The notes under the pieces were generated by a model. It made no database searches. It saw only the letters and a program-made list of their open reading frames with translations, and was not told where the DNA came from. Below are positions 46,186 to 58,022 of a stretch of 64,000 bases of DNA, piece by piece. This stretch comes from Cercospora beticola. Its lineage: Eukaryota > Ascomycota > Dothideomycetes > Mycosphaerellales > Mycosphaerellaceae. How positions within the stretch are numbered: the first letter of the stretch is position 1; each line of letters opens with the position of its first letter. The stretch is from NCBI RefSeq assembly GCF_033473495.1, contig NC_088936.1, forward strand, positions 992,001 through 1,056,000, in the 5' to 3' direction. A program made the translations under genes and the position numbers.

Positions 46186-47749
46186 CTACATCGACCGCCT
46201 TGCTATCTCACCATCCAGGTACAGTTGCTTGTCCCGACCCCAGATCATCTGGCTGAACGACCAAAATTCCGGCTCCCATTCCAACCTCGCAGCCAGCATG
46301 ACTAGGACAACGTGGTTCACGAAGAACAGTGGCGTCACATAAATCACATAATCGGGTCGAGGAATCCACGTTGTGCTGAACACGATGCAGGCTATGAACC
46401 AGACGCTGGCCGCAACGACCTGCATGCTGACCGCGACGAATATCGAAGTGAATCGAGGCTGGAACATTGCCACCACGAGTGCAATGCTGGCGACGAGTGT
46501 CGCGAATATCGGAACCAGTGTGTTGAGAGTCATGATTCTGCAGACGTCGTCAGATTATCAATTCGAAGTCAATGGGTGCCTCTGCCTACCTGTCGACCTC
46601 CGTATCCAACCACTGCCTCACCCGGGCCAGTCTAAGGCAGCTGTACGGAAGGACCGGCAGCAAGAGGTTCGTGGTGAACGGAACCCAAAACATCGTCTTG
46701 CCGCCATCTCTCATGTTCTTCAGGACGATTCGCCATGGGAACCGACATGCGGGAAGCGGTGCACCGACGCCAGGATCAGGTGCGTCCCAGTATCTCTGGG
46801 CATCTGTTCAGCAACTGATCACGAAAACAAACAGCTCCTTTTTCTAGCACTTACTGGCGGCACCGAACAGACTTCGGCGGCATCGTCATCTGGTTCCAGT
46901 GTGGCGAAGTCAGGCAGCAACCCATCCGACTGACGATGACTTTCGAGTGCTATCGACAATGCCGAACCGCCAGGCGTTTCTACCTCTTGGTATTCAATCT
47001 GACCCGGTTCACTCAACTGAATCGATGGGCCATACAAGAGACAAGCGGCACGCAGGCCAGTCAAGCCGTGTACGAAGCATACCACAGCCGGAACAAACCA
47101 AAGGCCAAGTGGGAGCCAGAACAGAGCCCTCGCGTCGTGCCGCCAATAATCGGCCATCACTAGCAAGCTGCATGTGATTAATTGCGCCGGTTGAGTGATG
47201 GCGAATACCGTCAACCTCTTCCTCTCATCCTGAAGATAGGAGAATAGTCTGAACTTGATCCACATATGCGGTGGACCGTTGACGCCTGCCAGAATGAGAG
47301 GAATCAGGGCTGCCCACATTTCCCATGTCGGGATGTTGGAGTTGCGGTGGTATGCATACATCGGCACACCGTCTACTGGGCTGACTTCTGGACAATCGTA
47401 CCTCGATTTCTGGGCATTGTACGGACATTCTCTGAGTGTTTGGCTACCGTCCCATTTGTCGAAGCCCCAGTAATGATTTCTAGGCGGAAACTCCAGTTCC
47501 AGGTGAGGCAATATGGGCAGGATCACCGCCCAAGCAGTTGAAAATATGCAATGCACGAAGCTGAGCCACAGTGACCAGCTGCTCCTGTGTCGTGATATGT
47601 AGCGCTTTCAATGCCATCAAGAAAGCCCAGGACGTCCATTTCAAACAGCGCTCCTGGCCAGAGTCAGGCCGCTGTGGAGGAAGAGGATACAGTTCAGTGA
47701 AACACCAAGGAATGGTAAGGCTGCAAAGATTCCTGGCAGCTGCAGACAT
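46186..47749 (-). CDS. Unrecognised multi-spanning membrane protein
   Basis: Three 3' exons fit well: 46855 to about 47584, 46590-46795 and 46186-46537, with introns of 59 and 52 nt. They encode at least seven hydrophobic segments, among them FSTAWAVILPILPHLELEF, WAALIPLILAGVNG, ALFWLPLGLWFVPAVV, LNTLVPIFATLVASIALVV and YVIYVTPLFFVNHVVLVML. An acidic loop lies in the middle (FATLEPDDDAAEVC). The first exon is unresolved. One option starts at the ATG at 47749 and uses a weak GTCCTG donor; another reading of 47640-47700 gives a hydrophobic helix (GIFAALPFLGVSLNCILFLH) in a different frame. I know no family for it. It faces away from the HET gene on its right. Confidence 0.6.
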
Positions 47750-47955
47750 TCAGACTTCCCGCGCCTGCATGTGCGGCTGAGGTCTAGAAGATCTTCAGCC
47801 ACCACCAATTCCGTCACAAACAAGGCTGAACAGGCAACCTCGGAATGTTTCGAACGACTGGAGGCGACACAAATGAGCAATAACCATACCCCGCCGATTC
47901 ATTCTCCTGGTGAACTCGTTACATCATCCTCGCCGACGGCTCATGGTCTCGGCGA

Positions 47956-50192
47956 ATGGATCTATGTTCTTCCTGCCAGCGCTTCAATCTGCATACTATA
48001 GCCCAGGCGCCTGGAGCAACATCCGCGTATCGGCTTTCATCGATTCAGCAATCCGCGCAAGCTGGGTGCGAATTCTGTCGACTTATTGCAGTCGCGCTCC
48101 AAGCACAAATTGCGCAATTTCCAGTTCCTTCGGTAAAGTGCTGGGTTCGTGTGAGAATACCAATCGATCAGAAGCACAAAGCCAAGAGGCAGAATGGTCT
48201 TGGACTGTCCGAACTCGAAATCGTGTTGGCAGATTCCGCTTTCCAGTCCAAGACAGAGCGAACGAGTGGGAGCGTCTTCCTCGGCATAGCAGCTGATCCG
48301 GGTGAGTTGAAGTTGTCCTAGATGAGAAATGCGCTGAGTCATTTGAAGACAGTTCTGCAGCGTCTTCTCAAGATGTTGTGGAAAGATATCACGGCGATGA
48401 CCCCGATTCTAGCCAACATGTGTCTGCAGTCTTGGAGTGGCTGACAATGTGTCTCTCCCATCCTCAATGCTGCAGGACCGCCTCTGGAGCTTCCAGTGTT
48501 CATCCTCAGAATGCGAAATTACCATCACGTTGCGTCGATGTTTCTGGCGAAGTACCTCGTCTTGAGCCAACTGCTGGCAAATTCGGAGCGTATGTGGCAT
48601 TGAGTCATCGATGGAATGCAGGCACAGAAGAGAGCAAGACCACTACCGCCAACATCGACCAAAGATACTCTGAACGAGGTCTCGGCTGGCAACCACAGAT
48701 TTTCAGAGATGCCATGAGGATTACCAAATCACTCGGTATACGCTATATCTGGATGGATTCGCTTTGTATCATTCAGTCTGGCGACGCTGGCGCAGATTGG
48801 CTGCAAGAGGCATCGCTGATGGCACGCTACTATCAGCAAGCGATTCTTACCATCTCGGCCCCGGGCAGCACCCCATCCCGAAGTATCCTGACTAGACGTG
48901 CCCACGACCCATTTCGATCATTGCTACGGATGCCATACCGCAACTCCAAGGGAACAGTCCAGGGTAGTTTTTATCTGTACCAACCTTGCACTCGCTCTTC
49001 ACAACTCTACGCAAAACATGTTCGACAGAGCGAACTGCTTTCCCGAGGCTGGATATTTCAAGAATGGTTCCTGAGCCGCAGAATAATATATTACACGCCA
49101 CAAGAATTGTTTTTCGAATGCAATACGGATGATCCTAAAAGCGAGCGACAGCAGTCCATGACGGCAACACATGAGCACGACTTGTCATCACGTATCCGCT
49201 CCAGATCATCTGGGTTCGAGCAGTGGTATCGACTAGTGGAACTGTACTCCAACACCAAACTCACGCGGCCTGAGCAAGACCGCATCATCGCACTTTCGGG
49301 TATTGCTCACGAGTTCCGAGAAGGTCTCAAAGTCAGTGTTAGTAGCGAGCGGTTCCTTCTCGGCTACGCAGCTGGACTCTGGACAGCCGACACACACCGC
49401 GGCTTACTGTGGCAGTCTTCGAGCCAGGACGGAAATATATGCAGTTGTGATGCACCCTCGTGGTCGTGGGCTACACACATGGATGGAGTCACATGGCTCC
49501 CACGAGCTGTGAGGACTACCAAACATCTCGAGGTGATATCATTCACCAACGCACTCGGGTCTCACGTTCTTTCGGAAATGGCTCCTCACAGGACAGTATC
49601 AGATCGTGATGATCCTGAGGATCCTTCAACCAAAGACACAATAGGCAAAGACCTCATGAGCGCAAGTGGATCTCTCACCATTAAAGCCAAACTGAACTGG
49701 GTCTATATCGACAACAACCTCGAGTACCCCAATCACGATGGCTCCGGCATCCGAAAAGTTCTAGATTATACAACCGTCGAGACCCTCGCCCGCGAGACTG
49801 GCGTCGATCTCCCCGAAGACTACACAGAATGGAACTCCAACCCCCTCTGCCAAAGGGCCGGCGACTGGCGCTTCATCTGCTCCATCTCACAACAAGTCAT
49901 CATTGGCGGCTGGGCACTCTTTGAGAATTCTGACGCGCGCCTATCCAATCAGCTGGAGAGGTATGGAGGTTTCACAATCCGTGCTCTCCACGTTTCCACG
50001 CGACATCGTATTGCACCTGGTGGAAGAAGTTTCTCTACGAAACTTTACATGTACAATGATGTGTACGACGTTTTGTTCGTGGAGCAGCTCGGGGAAGGTG
50101 TCTTTCGGCGGGTTGGCATTGGGAGAGTAATGAGTAAACAGATTGAGAGGGAATTTGATGGGGTTGAAGAGGAGATTTTGATGCTGGTTTGA
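47956..50192 (+). CDS. HET-domain protein, second gene
   Basis: About 725 residues from 47956-48301 and 48361-50192 (59-nt intron). The N-terminus (MDLCSSCQRFNLH) with CEFCRLI is the zinc-like pre-HET segment common in fungal HET proteins of this subgroup. The HET core follows: YVALSHRWN, GIRYIWMDSLCIIQ, and a later LLSRGWIFQEWFLSRR with APSWSWATH. This subgroup, with SHRW-type block 1 and an added C-terminal region, differs from the first HET gene. A role in non-self recognition is inferred from the family. The start is the ATG at 47956; there are no frame problems. Confidence 0.88.
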
Positions 50193-51045
50193 AGGTGTGC
50201 TGACGGATCAGCCATCTCCGTCGAGCCGTCGGCTCTGCCATTGACTTTGACGACTGCAGAGAAGCTTTCACAGGCCAGCGCGGCGGATCAAGCAACCGAG
50301 CCGACTCTTCGTTATCCTCGTACCTTATATAGGTACGATCTGTCATCACCATAGGCGGATCCAAGCAATATAAGCTGCAGAACCTTTCGGGGTTCTGCTG
50401 CCGACATACTACACTAAATTGGCCGTCAAAGAAGTTGCGGATGCCCAGAGACCAAAATATACCCTGGTATCCGATCCCCGAATGTAGCTGACAGGTTGTC
50501 TGAAGAACGGCAAGAGCCTTGTCTTTGTGACGATGATCACCTCGTCAGGCAACTGTATGATGCCTCACCTGCATTCGCGGAACGCAAGGGTAAGCTTCAG
50601 ACTAATCAGAGCATCTATCAGTTACGTCCACTCGATATCGACCCAATTGTCCGGCTTTCTAGAATTGTCCGGGTCTCTCGTTCCAATTGAAGTCGGATGA
50701 TGGACGCCATCTGCTCTCGACTGCCAAAAAGGATGCAAGTGCCCAGAAATCGATATATACCCTGTCTCCCGTTCCTAGGTCTGCAGGTGAGGATGGTACC
50801 GATGCCGATAAAGTTGAACCTCCCTTGCAAGGAAGATTGAGGTTTCGGCCCACAACACTCCGTACTTTATAGAATTTCATGCACAGCTATGGGCTCTCAA
50901 CACTGCACCAGGAACATGCCAGCCAGTAAGTTCCTGAGCTATATCATTGTTGCTGCACAGAGCGAGCGAAAGATAAGAACTGAATGCCGCTGCAACGCTG
51001 TTCCAGAAAAGAACTACACTTTTCTGCTTCAAGACAGCATAGCCC
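50193..51045. other. Intergenic with three degenerate peptide-like repeats
   Basis: No complete gene is visible. Three segments spaced about 150 bases apart (near 50430-50490, 50590-50660 and 50720-50790) translate to related peptides: AVKEVADAQRPKYTLVSDP, LQTNQSIYQLRPL and KKDASAQKSIYTLSPVP. They suggest a decayed duplicated coding unit or an intron-rich gene that I cannot assemble. Confidence 0.35.
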
Positions 51046-52740
51046 ATGAATCCAGCCAACATGGATTCGACGATCTTACCAGCACTCAATCCGACAAGCG
51101 CTCTAATCATTGCAACCATCTTACTCGCTCTACTTTACTTTTCCTCGCACATTCTCACAGCCGAGAATTGGGCCCACAACGTCCCACAGGCTCCCCAAGA
51201 ACCCCTCTATTCCCGCCTGCTCCAAGAGCCCTCACATGATGCACTAAGAAAATGGGCAGAGACCATTCCCAACTCTGGCCTTCTCCTTTATCGTGGCCTG
51301 TATAACAAGCCTAAAATCCTTCTGACCAACACAGCAGCCGCCCAAGAAGTCCATCAGAAGAGAAATCAAGAAAATGGCAGCGGCTACAAATACGAGAAAG
51401 AAAGCGTCGTGCGGAAAAGTCTCGCTTCGCTGCTCGGTGAAGGACTCGTGACAGCAGCTGGCGAAGAGCACAAGGTCCAACGGAAACTTCTACAGCCTGT
51501 GTTTAAGTTGAGAAATGTGAAAAATCAGTATCCGTTGTTCTGGTCCAAAACAAGAGAATTGGTGGCGGCTTTGCAAGAATCTGCGAGTCAAGACAGCAGC
51601 GGCAAGGTCGAATTGACCGGATTAGTAAATCGAGCCACGCTGGACATTATCGGGCAGGCAGGCTTTGGTCTCGATTTCGATTGTTTGGCGAATCCGAATA
51701 ATGAGCTCTGGGAAGAATATGCTGCTGCCTTTCGCGGCGCGGGAAATGGGTCACAGCATACGGGTCTTTTATGGAGCACCTTGGCGCGTTTTCTGCCGAG
51801 GAGAGTAGTGGAGATGTTGCTAAGTCGACGAAATGAGCAGACGAAGAAGGCAGTAGGGGCTGTGAGGCGGAGAATTGGGAATGTGATTGCGAGGAAGAAG
51901 AATGATGCAGAAAGGTTGACGAATGCAAGGAAAGACAGTGTAGTCATCTACGACGCCAAGGAACAGCAGTCGGAGCTTTTGGATGCGAACGAAGAAGACG
52001 TTAACAACAACAACGACATAATCTCGCAATGTATCCGCTCAGGAATCACAGACTTCGAAATGCTACTCGAACAATCTCTCGCAATCCTCGGAGCTGGACA
52101 CGAAACAATCGCCCAAACACTCTGCGTAGCAATCTTCGAACTCAGCAAAAACAAACCCCTTCAAGATCGACTTCGTGCCGAAATCTATGACAAGTTACCT
52201 TGGATTTCTCAGTCCAGAGAAGAGCAGAGTCCCACAGAATCCGAACTCGATTCCATCGAAACTCTGCAGTTGCTAAATGCAGTCTGCAACGAGACGCTCC
52301 GAATGTACCCTATCATTCCTTCTTTGGTACGAGAAGCGGCATGCGATGTTGAACTCCTCGGCCACAGAATTCCAAAAGGAACTGTGATAATGACTATTCT
52401 GCCGATTTTTAATCGCAATCCGGCTTTATGGGACCAGGATACAAGTCTTTTCAATCCAGATCGCTGGTTGGTGAGTGCGAATGGCGGAGCGAAAAAGAGG
52501 TCAGCGTTTATGACTTTTGGACATGGGCCGTCGGCTTGCATTGGGGAGAAAATGGCGAGGTCGGAAATGGCGATTTTGTTGGCGGGTTTGGTTGCAGCGT
52601 TTGAGGTGGAGTTCTTTGGGCAGGGGGTTGATGGGAAAGAGAAGAGGGAGGAATTGGAGTTTGAGTGGGGGGTTGTGTATATGATTAAGGGTGGGTTGTG
52701 GATGCGGTTGAAGCCTGTTGGCTTGGAATGCGAGAATTGA
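51046..52740 (+). CDS. Cytochrome P450 monooxygenase
   Basis: Single-exon microsomal P450 of 564 residues. An N-terminal anchor lies around residues 18-36 (SALIIATILLALLYFSS). The I-helix oxygen-binding motif AGHET is at 350-354, the K-helix ETLR follows, then NPDRW, and the heme loop FGHGPSACIG places the heme ligand at Cys498. The fold is complete. Substrate and CYP family cannot be set by eye. It lies alone between two HET genes, nearly 17 kb beyond the OYE, so a link to the PKS is speculative. A lysine- and asparagine-rich insert around residues 265-325, with a run of asparagines (NEEDVNNNND-like), is unusual. Confidence 0.92.
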   Translation: MNPANMDSTILPALNPTSALIIATILLALLYFSSHILTAENWAHNVPQAPQEPLYSRLLQEPSHDALRKWAETIPNSGLLLYRGLYNKPKILLTNTAAAQEVHQKRNQENGSGYKYEKESVVRKSLASLLGEGLVTAAGEEHKVQRKLLQPVFKLRNVKNQYPLFWSKTRELVAALQESASQDSSGKVELTGLVNRATLDIIGQAGFGLDFDCLANPNNELWEEYAAAFRGAGNGSQHTGLLWSTLARFLPRRVVEMLLSRRNEQTKKAVGAVRRRIGNVIARKKNDAERLTNARKDSVVIYDAKEQQSELLDANEEDVNNNNDIISQCIRSGITDFEMLLEQSLAILGAGHETIAQTLCVAIFELSKNKPLQDRLRAEIYDKLPWISQSREEQSPTESELDSIETLQLLNAVCNETLRMYPIIPSLVREAACDVELLGHRIPKGTVIMTILPIFNRNPALWDQDTSLFNPDRWLVSANGGAKKRSAFMTFGHGPSACIGEKMARSEMAILLAGLVAAFEVEFFGQGVDGKEKREELEFEWGVVYMIKGGLWMRLKPVGLECEN

Positions 52741-53833
52741 GACTCTCTTCTTCGCTGTGAAACTCAGAGCAGAGAGAATGGGATGTAGTGATTATGGCTG
52801 GGCCTTCAGGCATATGACCCTGCCTCAGGTGATGTTGGGAGAAGCAAGCCTTGGTGCCCAACCCGAGCAAAATCCGGCTGCGGGAAGGGCATTAATACGG
52901 GTGTGAAGAGAGAAAACCAAATTGTTCAGATCGTGTGGGAATGACTTCGATTAATTGGCAAACATGCAGCCTCATACGTACTACCTACGCTCTGTGAACT
53001 TGGAGACTAACTACTAGGAACAAGTTAGACCAGAGTGTCCGTAGCAATAAAAACGTAACGACTTTCTGGATGACCTCTAGCCCACTTCCCTCTGTACGCC
53101 AGCAAATCCTTGTAGATTTGAATGTAAGGTTGCAGCAGCTGTCTTCGAGGCTTTCTGATTCTTATTCAAATTTTTGCATTGCTGACTCTGTCGTTGTGTT
53201 GTCTTGGCACCCATGCGCATTGCGTATATTCTATGGCAAACCTTCCCCGCAACTGTACACTTGACACTTCTACGCCGCGCTTGTGCAACACACCATTTGC
53301 ATTTAGAATGCCACAGCATACTACGTTTGCCACCTCACCCATACTACATCAGGGCTGGGCGATGATCGTGCCTCCAAGACCCGACGTTCGGACTTTGGCG
53401 AGGATGTGTCCCGTCTGATGATGCCTCAAAAACAGCTGCTCAAGCATGTACAGCGAAATCGATAATCTGCATGCATGTCGAACTCGCTACTGATGTATTG
53501 CGTCGGAGGCGCACTGCGGAGCTGGCTAGGGCACGCTGGCACGCTACCATCCTTCAGCCTCGTGCATCCGGGAAGAGGAGCAGGTATTGCAATTCAGCCG
53601 CGCCTGTGCAATGGACTTTTTCACTACACTACGATGAAATTCCGATCGACTTTGACTGCCTTCGATTCCGGTACACAGGCTAAGCGAAGACCTGTGCTCC
53701 TCAGTCCACGAAAGACATTCAAGTTGATTGAACCTGCGGACAAGCGAATGAATAGATACTGATATCTACCTGGGACACTTGTGCCGTGCAACACGCTTCA
53801 GGAGAGCAGAATTGTACCATACTCGTCAGCGGA
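52741..53833. other. Intergenic, no supported gene
   Basis: About 1.1 kb. A 95-codon frame at 53475 has no signal peptide or domain. Two plus-strand frames overlap and both look accidental. Confidence 0.4.
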
Positions 53834-55660
53834 ATGGCTCAGATTGCCTTGGTGCCGTATGGCAATGCTGGGAACCAGATCGCCGGTGCTTACGAAGGTC
53901 TACTGTCATACCAGCCCTTGAATCATCAAAAAGATGAGATCAGACTTCTGAGAGTCGATCTCTCGGAGTCTGGCCACCACGAGCTTGAGCTGAAGTCTAA
54001 TATATCTTTGCGCATGAGTATGCCGCGATATACTGCGTTATCCTACCCCTGGGGCACTGGGAGACGTCGAATATGTATCGAAATTGACGGCTCCCGGCTT
54101 TACATATCCCAGTACCTTGACGCTGCGTTGAAAGCTGTCAAGAAGCACTGGAGATCGATGGCCAATACGCCAAAGTATCGATATCTATGGGTGGACCAGA
54201 TCTGCATAAACCAAGCCTATGCTGCGGAGAAGAATCATCAAGTGGCTTTCATGGGTACCATCTATGAGATGGCAGAGGAAGTCATTATTTGGCTTCCAGT
54301 CGCCCGCGACACTCCAGTCCGTGACAAAATTGACGCAGGTTTCAGCACGTGGCGCGACTGGCGAGACTACCATCTTGACTATTCATCACCGAGGAAGTTA
54401 TGGTACGACAGGAACTTATCGACGCACCGTCCCGAAGTGACTGTTAGTCGAGCCTCTCTGCGAGTGTGGACGAGGATGCACCGCATTGTTCGAAATTCTT
54501 GGTGGGAACGTGCATGGGTTTACCAAGAGTTCATGCTTTCTACACGCGCGACATTCTTGATATCTGGCCTGGCTATCCCGTGGCTGGACTTCCAGAAATT
54601 CCTCGACAAGGTCTATTCAAGACTTCCAGCTCACGTAGCTGACAGTGAAGCAGCAATTGCTAGTCTCAGGCGGCAGAAGAAGCGTCTGAATGCTATGACA
54701 TGGAACTCCCCGACACTTTGGAAGCGCGTGTTGGGAATGGAGAGCGCGGATCAGAAATGGGCATATGAAGAGCTGGGCTACGTAAGAAGAAAAATCGCAG
54801 ACTTGACGGCCCACAACACAGCCATGGCGGAGGCTCAGGAATCATGGGAGCTGGCTACATTCATGATGCGAAGTCGAGCGGCCCGCTTGAGTTTTGCAGG
54901 GCGCACATATCAGAAGCTATCAGCCTTGATGTACCATGGGCGTAATTGCAAAAGCACAGATCCTCGCGACAAAGTCTTTGCGTTCTTAGGACTTGCCGAC
55001 CCCTGATACAACATCAGCTTGGACTACAGCACATCTCGAACCATGAACACAATCTTGACTGAAGTCGCTGCTCGGATCATCACTGTAGAAGAGCGCCTAG
55101 ATATCCTCGCCATGGCTATGGACGACAAAGACATATACTCAGTGAATGACTACCTCCCAACCTGGGTACCGAACTGGTCGAGGCCACCAGACCTCAATTC
55201 CGAGTACAGGAGATTTTTGCGCAAGATCGGCTTCCCACTTGCTACTCATGATAATCCAAAGCCGTGCCGAGCATCCATGGATCTGAAACCCCAAATTGCT
55301 TTCCAACCGGACCGTGATGGGAACCCTGACAAAATTCTTTGCGCGCGGGGCATTCGTGTGGCAACACTGGGGAGAATAATCAGAGACGAGCATGATGCAC
55401 TGTGGCGTATGTTCGAGAGCACAGATTCCGGACTTCGAATTACTGCTTCGCACTTGTCACGACCCGGTGACAGAGTCTTCGTTCTTTTCGGAGCCGATGA
55501 GCCGTTTGTGTTGAGCACTCACCCTAACTCTCGCATCTCCCACCTCCAAGGGCATGCTATGCTTTGGTATGACGGCAAGCCATCGACGATTTTGCAAGGA
55601 GCCTTGATTGGGCAACTGCAGCAAGGAAAAGCTTTGGTGGAGTCTGTCTATATTTGTTGA
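53834..55660 (+). pseudogene. HET-domain gene with one in-frame stop
   Basis: The frame from the ATG at 53834 carries a full HET domain: YTALSYPWGTG, YLWVDQICINQ, EEVIIWLP, WWERAWVYQEFM and DPRDKVFAFLGLADP. It is then cut by TGA at 55004-55006. The same frame continues at once with YNISLDYS and stays open to 55660 (about 217 codons), matching the usual continuation of the D-P-x-Y-x-I block in HET proteins. One base change (for example from CGA or GGA) explains it. No intron fits, because the stop lies inside the conserved block. A 390-residue truncated protein with an intact HET domain may still be made. Upstream the frame extends only to a GTG. Confidence 0.8.
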
Positions 55661-55827
55661 CAGAAATTACCTTGTTGTCGCACCTGCAATGGGAGCACGG
55701 CGCGGCGAACTTGTATATGTTGTCCAGTCTATCTCTCTGCGAATGTAGCGAAGCGAGATGCTCATTTGACATGCTTCTGTTGATGAGAAGACGTGCTAAA
55801 TTCGTCTGGCCTCTGACTCTACATCTC

Positions 55828-58022
55828 TCAAAAAATGCTGGAAAGCATGTCAGAAACCCTCTTCCTGATCTGCAGTCCTGCCACCGAGCCGTCTACCCCG
55901 GCTCCGGCTCCCGCTACGACGCCTACAGAAGCTGGAATAGGCACAACAATCTGTGTCACAACCGCTGGGCTCGCTTCACTTGCTGGAGTCTCGTCCGCGG
56001 GAGCAGCTGGCGTTGCGACATCTTCATCAGCTGGCAATATGCTCGGCTGAGCTGCATCTTCTGGTGTGTCGCCAGGGGAAGGGAAGGGAAGTATAGACAT
56101 TGTTGGTTCATCTGCTGTTTCTTCGGGCGCCGGAAGAGCGGTTTCAGCTGGGACTGCGGCGTCGTCGGTTGGCGTAGCTGGCGTAGTAATGTCCCCATCC
56201 GCTGGTAATATGCTCGGCTGAGCTGGTTCATCTGCTGTGTCCCCAGGGAAGGGGAACGGAAGGATAGACATTGTTGGCTCATCTGCTATCTCTTCGGGAG
56301 CTGGAAGAGTTGTCTCAGCTGGAGCCTCAGCATCATCGGTCGGCGTAGCTGTTTCGGATGGCAATGGGCTTTCTTCCTGTGGTGCTGCAGTTGGTTGCTC
56401 GATTGGCTCTCCGCTTGGATCCTCTGGACTCGTGGCAGTCGGGTCTGCTGATTGCTCGGGTTCTCCTACTGCCGTGGGAGTTTCTTCAGGCAACGTGCTT
56501 GCCGTAGGCTCAGCAAGAACTGGCGCAGTTGTTTCCTCTGCTGGCTCCTCGGGATTCGAGACGACTGGTTCATCTGGGAGAGTAGGCTCTGCCGTCCCTT
56601 CAGGCTCCTCTGCCGGTGCGGGCGTCTCTACTGGCGGGCTACTCTCATCGTCCGGGACAGGGGCTGAAGATTCACTTGGCACCTCTGTTGTCTCCTCCGG
56701 GACTGTGGGCGCTGGCGCAGCGGTCTCTTCGGGCTCTTCTGAAGGAGTCGAGGGCTCTGTCGGCACGCTACCTTCCTCTTCCTGGGCCGGGGTCGTCGAT
56801 TCGGCCGGCGACTCTGACGTCTCTCCAGGATCGATCGGTGTCGACTCAGCTGGCGACTCGGCCTCTTGAGTTGTTGTAGGTCCTTCTGGATCAACCAAAG
56901 TCGGCTCGGCGGCTGCCTGAGTCGTAGTAGCGTCCGGTGCGATGGTGCTTGAAACGTCTTCTACCAAGGTAGTTTCCTGCTCAGGAAAACCACCCGTGCT
57001 CGTTGTCACCTCTTCCTCCCCCTCTTCGGCATCAGGGCTAGCAGTGGGGGTTGCCTCAATGGGAGCCTCTGTACTAGTCTCAGTCGGCTCGACATCGTCG
57101 CCTGGTGGGGTGGCAGTCGGCTCTGCCTCAGCTGGTGCAGATTCAGTTACAGGACTCTGTTCCGTATTGGTCGGCACAATCTCAGTGAATGTCCGGACGG
57201 AGGACTGCGGAGAGTTCGCCGTTTCAGTGACAGTGACAGTGTTATCGACAGTGACGGTCTCGGTCGGGGCAGTGCCGAAGACGGTGGTCGTGGACACCTC
57301 TCCGTCTTCTGTGACGGTCTGAGCCGGAGAGGTTCCAAAGATCGTGGTCGTGGATACCTCGCCGTCCGCCGTAATGGTCTCAGTAACAGCCGGCTGGGTC
57401 ACGACTCGAGTGACAATTGCAGTGGACTGTTCCTCTGGTTCGAGAGTAACCGTCTGGGTTCCAGCTGGAAGAGTCTGGAAAATCGTAGATGGCTCGCCAT
57501 CTACTGTGATCGTGGCCACCCGTGTCACAACAGAGGTGTCGTACACTGTTGTCACCTCTCCATCCTCAGTGATGGTCTGACCAGGAAGAGTCCTGGTGCG
57601 TGTAATCGTCCTAGGTGTCGCAGCCGGCTGGGTGTAGGTGACAGTGGTAGGAACACCAGCACGAGTCACGGTGCTCACTCGTGTAACAGTCGTACGCGCG
57701 ACAGTGGAATACTCGGTCTCGGTCGAAACTCTCGTGGACGTCCGGACAGATGTGGTCAATACCGTAACGGTAGTTCTTCGTTGCCGTTAGCTTCGACACA
57801 GGGTCATCTCGTCCAATGCGCTCACCTTGCAACGGTTGTGGTCTGTCTTACTGTGACAGTACGAGTGGGCTGCGGTGGTGGGCCACGTCCACCTCCTCGT
57901 GCAATATCATCTGGGTCCTCTTGACGTGCGACATGGAAACGGGAGATGTTCCATGGGAAGGCGTATGTGGTCAAGAAAAGCAGCCACCAAATTGCAACGA
58001 TGTGCTGCAGCTTGCCTGCCAT
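55828..58022 (-). CDS. Mucin-like secreted Thr/Pro/Glu-rich repeat protein
   Basis: About 714 residues from 58022-57826 and 57775-55828, joined by a 50-nt intron with a GCTAAC branch site. The first exon gives a signal peptide (MAGKLQHIVAIWWLLFLTTY) and a glycine-proline linker. Next come beta-strand-like repeats of about 15 residues ending in TVTEDGEV or TITVDGEP, then some 350 residues of Thr/Pro/Glu/Ser-rich sequence that is probably heavily O-glycosylated. Two near-copies of a 70-residue unit with DEPTMSILPFP and PSILPAD follow. The C-terminus (VVPIPASVGVVAGAGAGV) is hydrophobic but followed by RKR, so it is not a standard GPI signal. A cell-wall or surface role is inferred. Confidence 0.75.
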
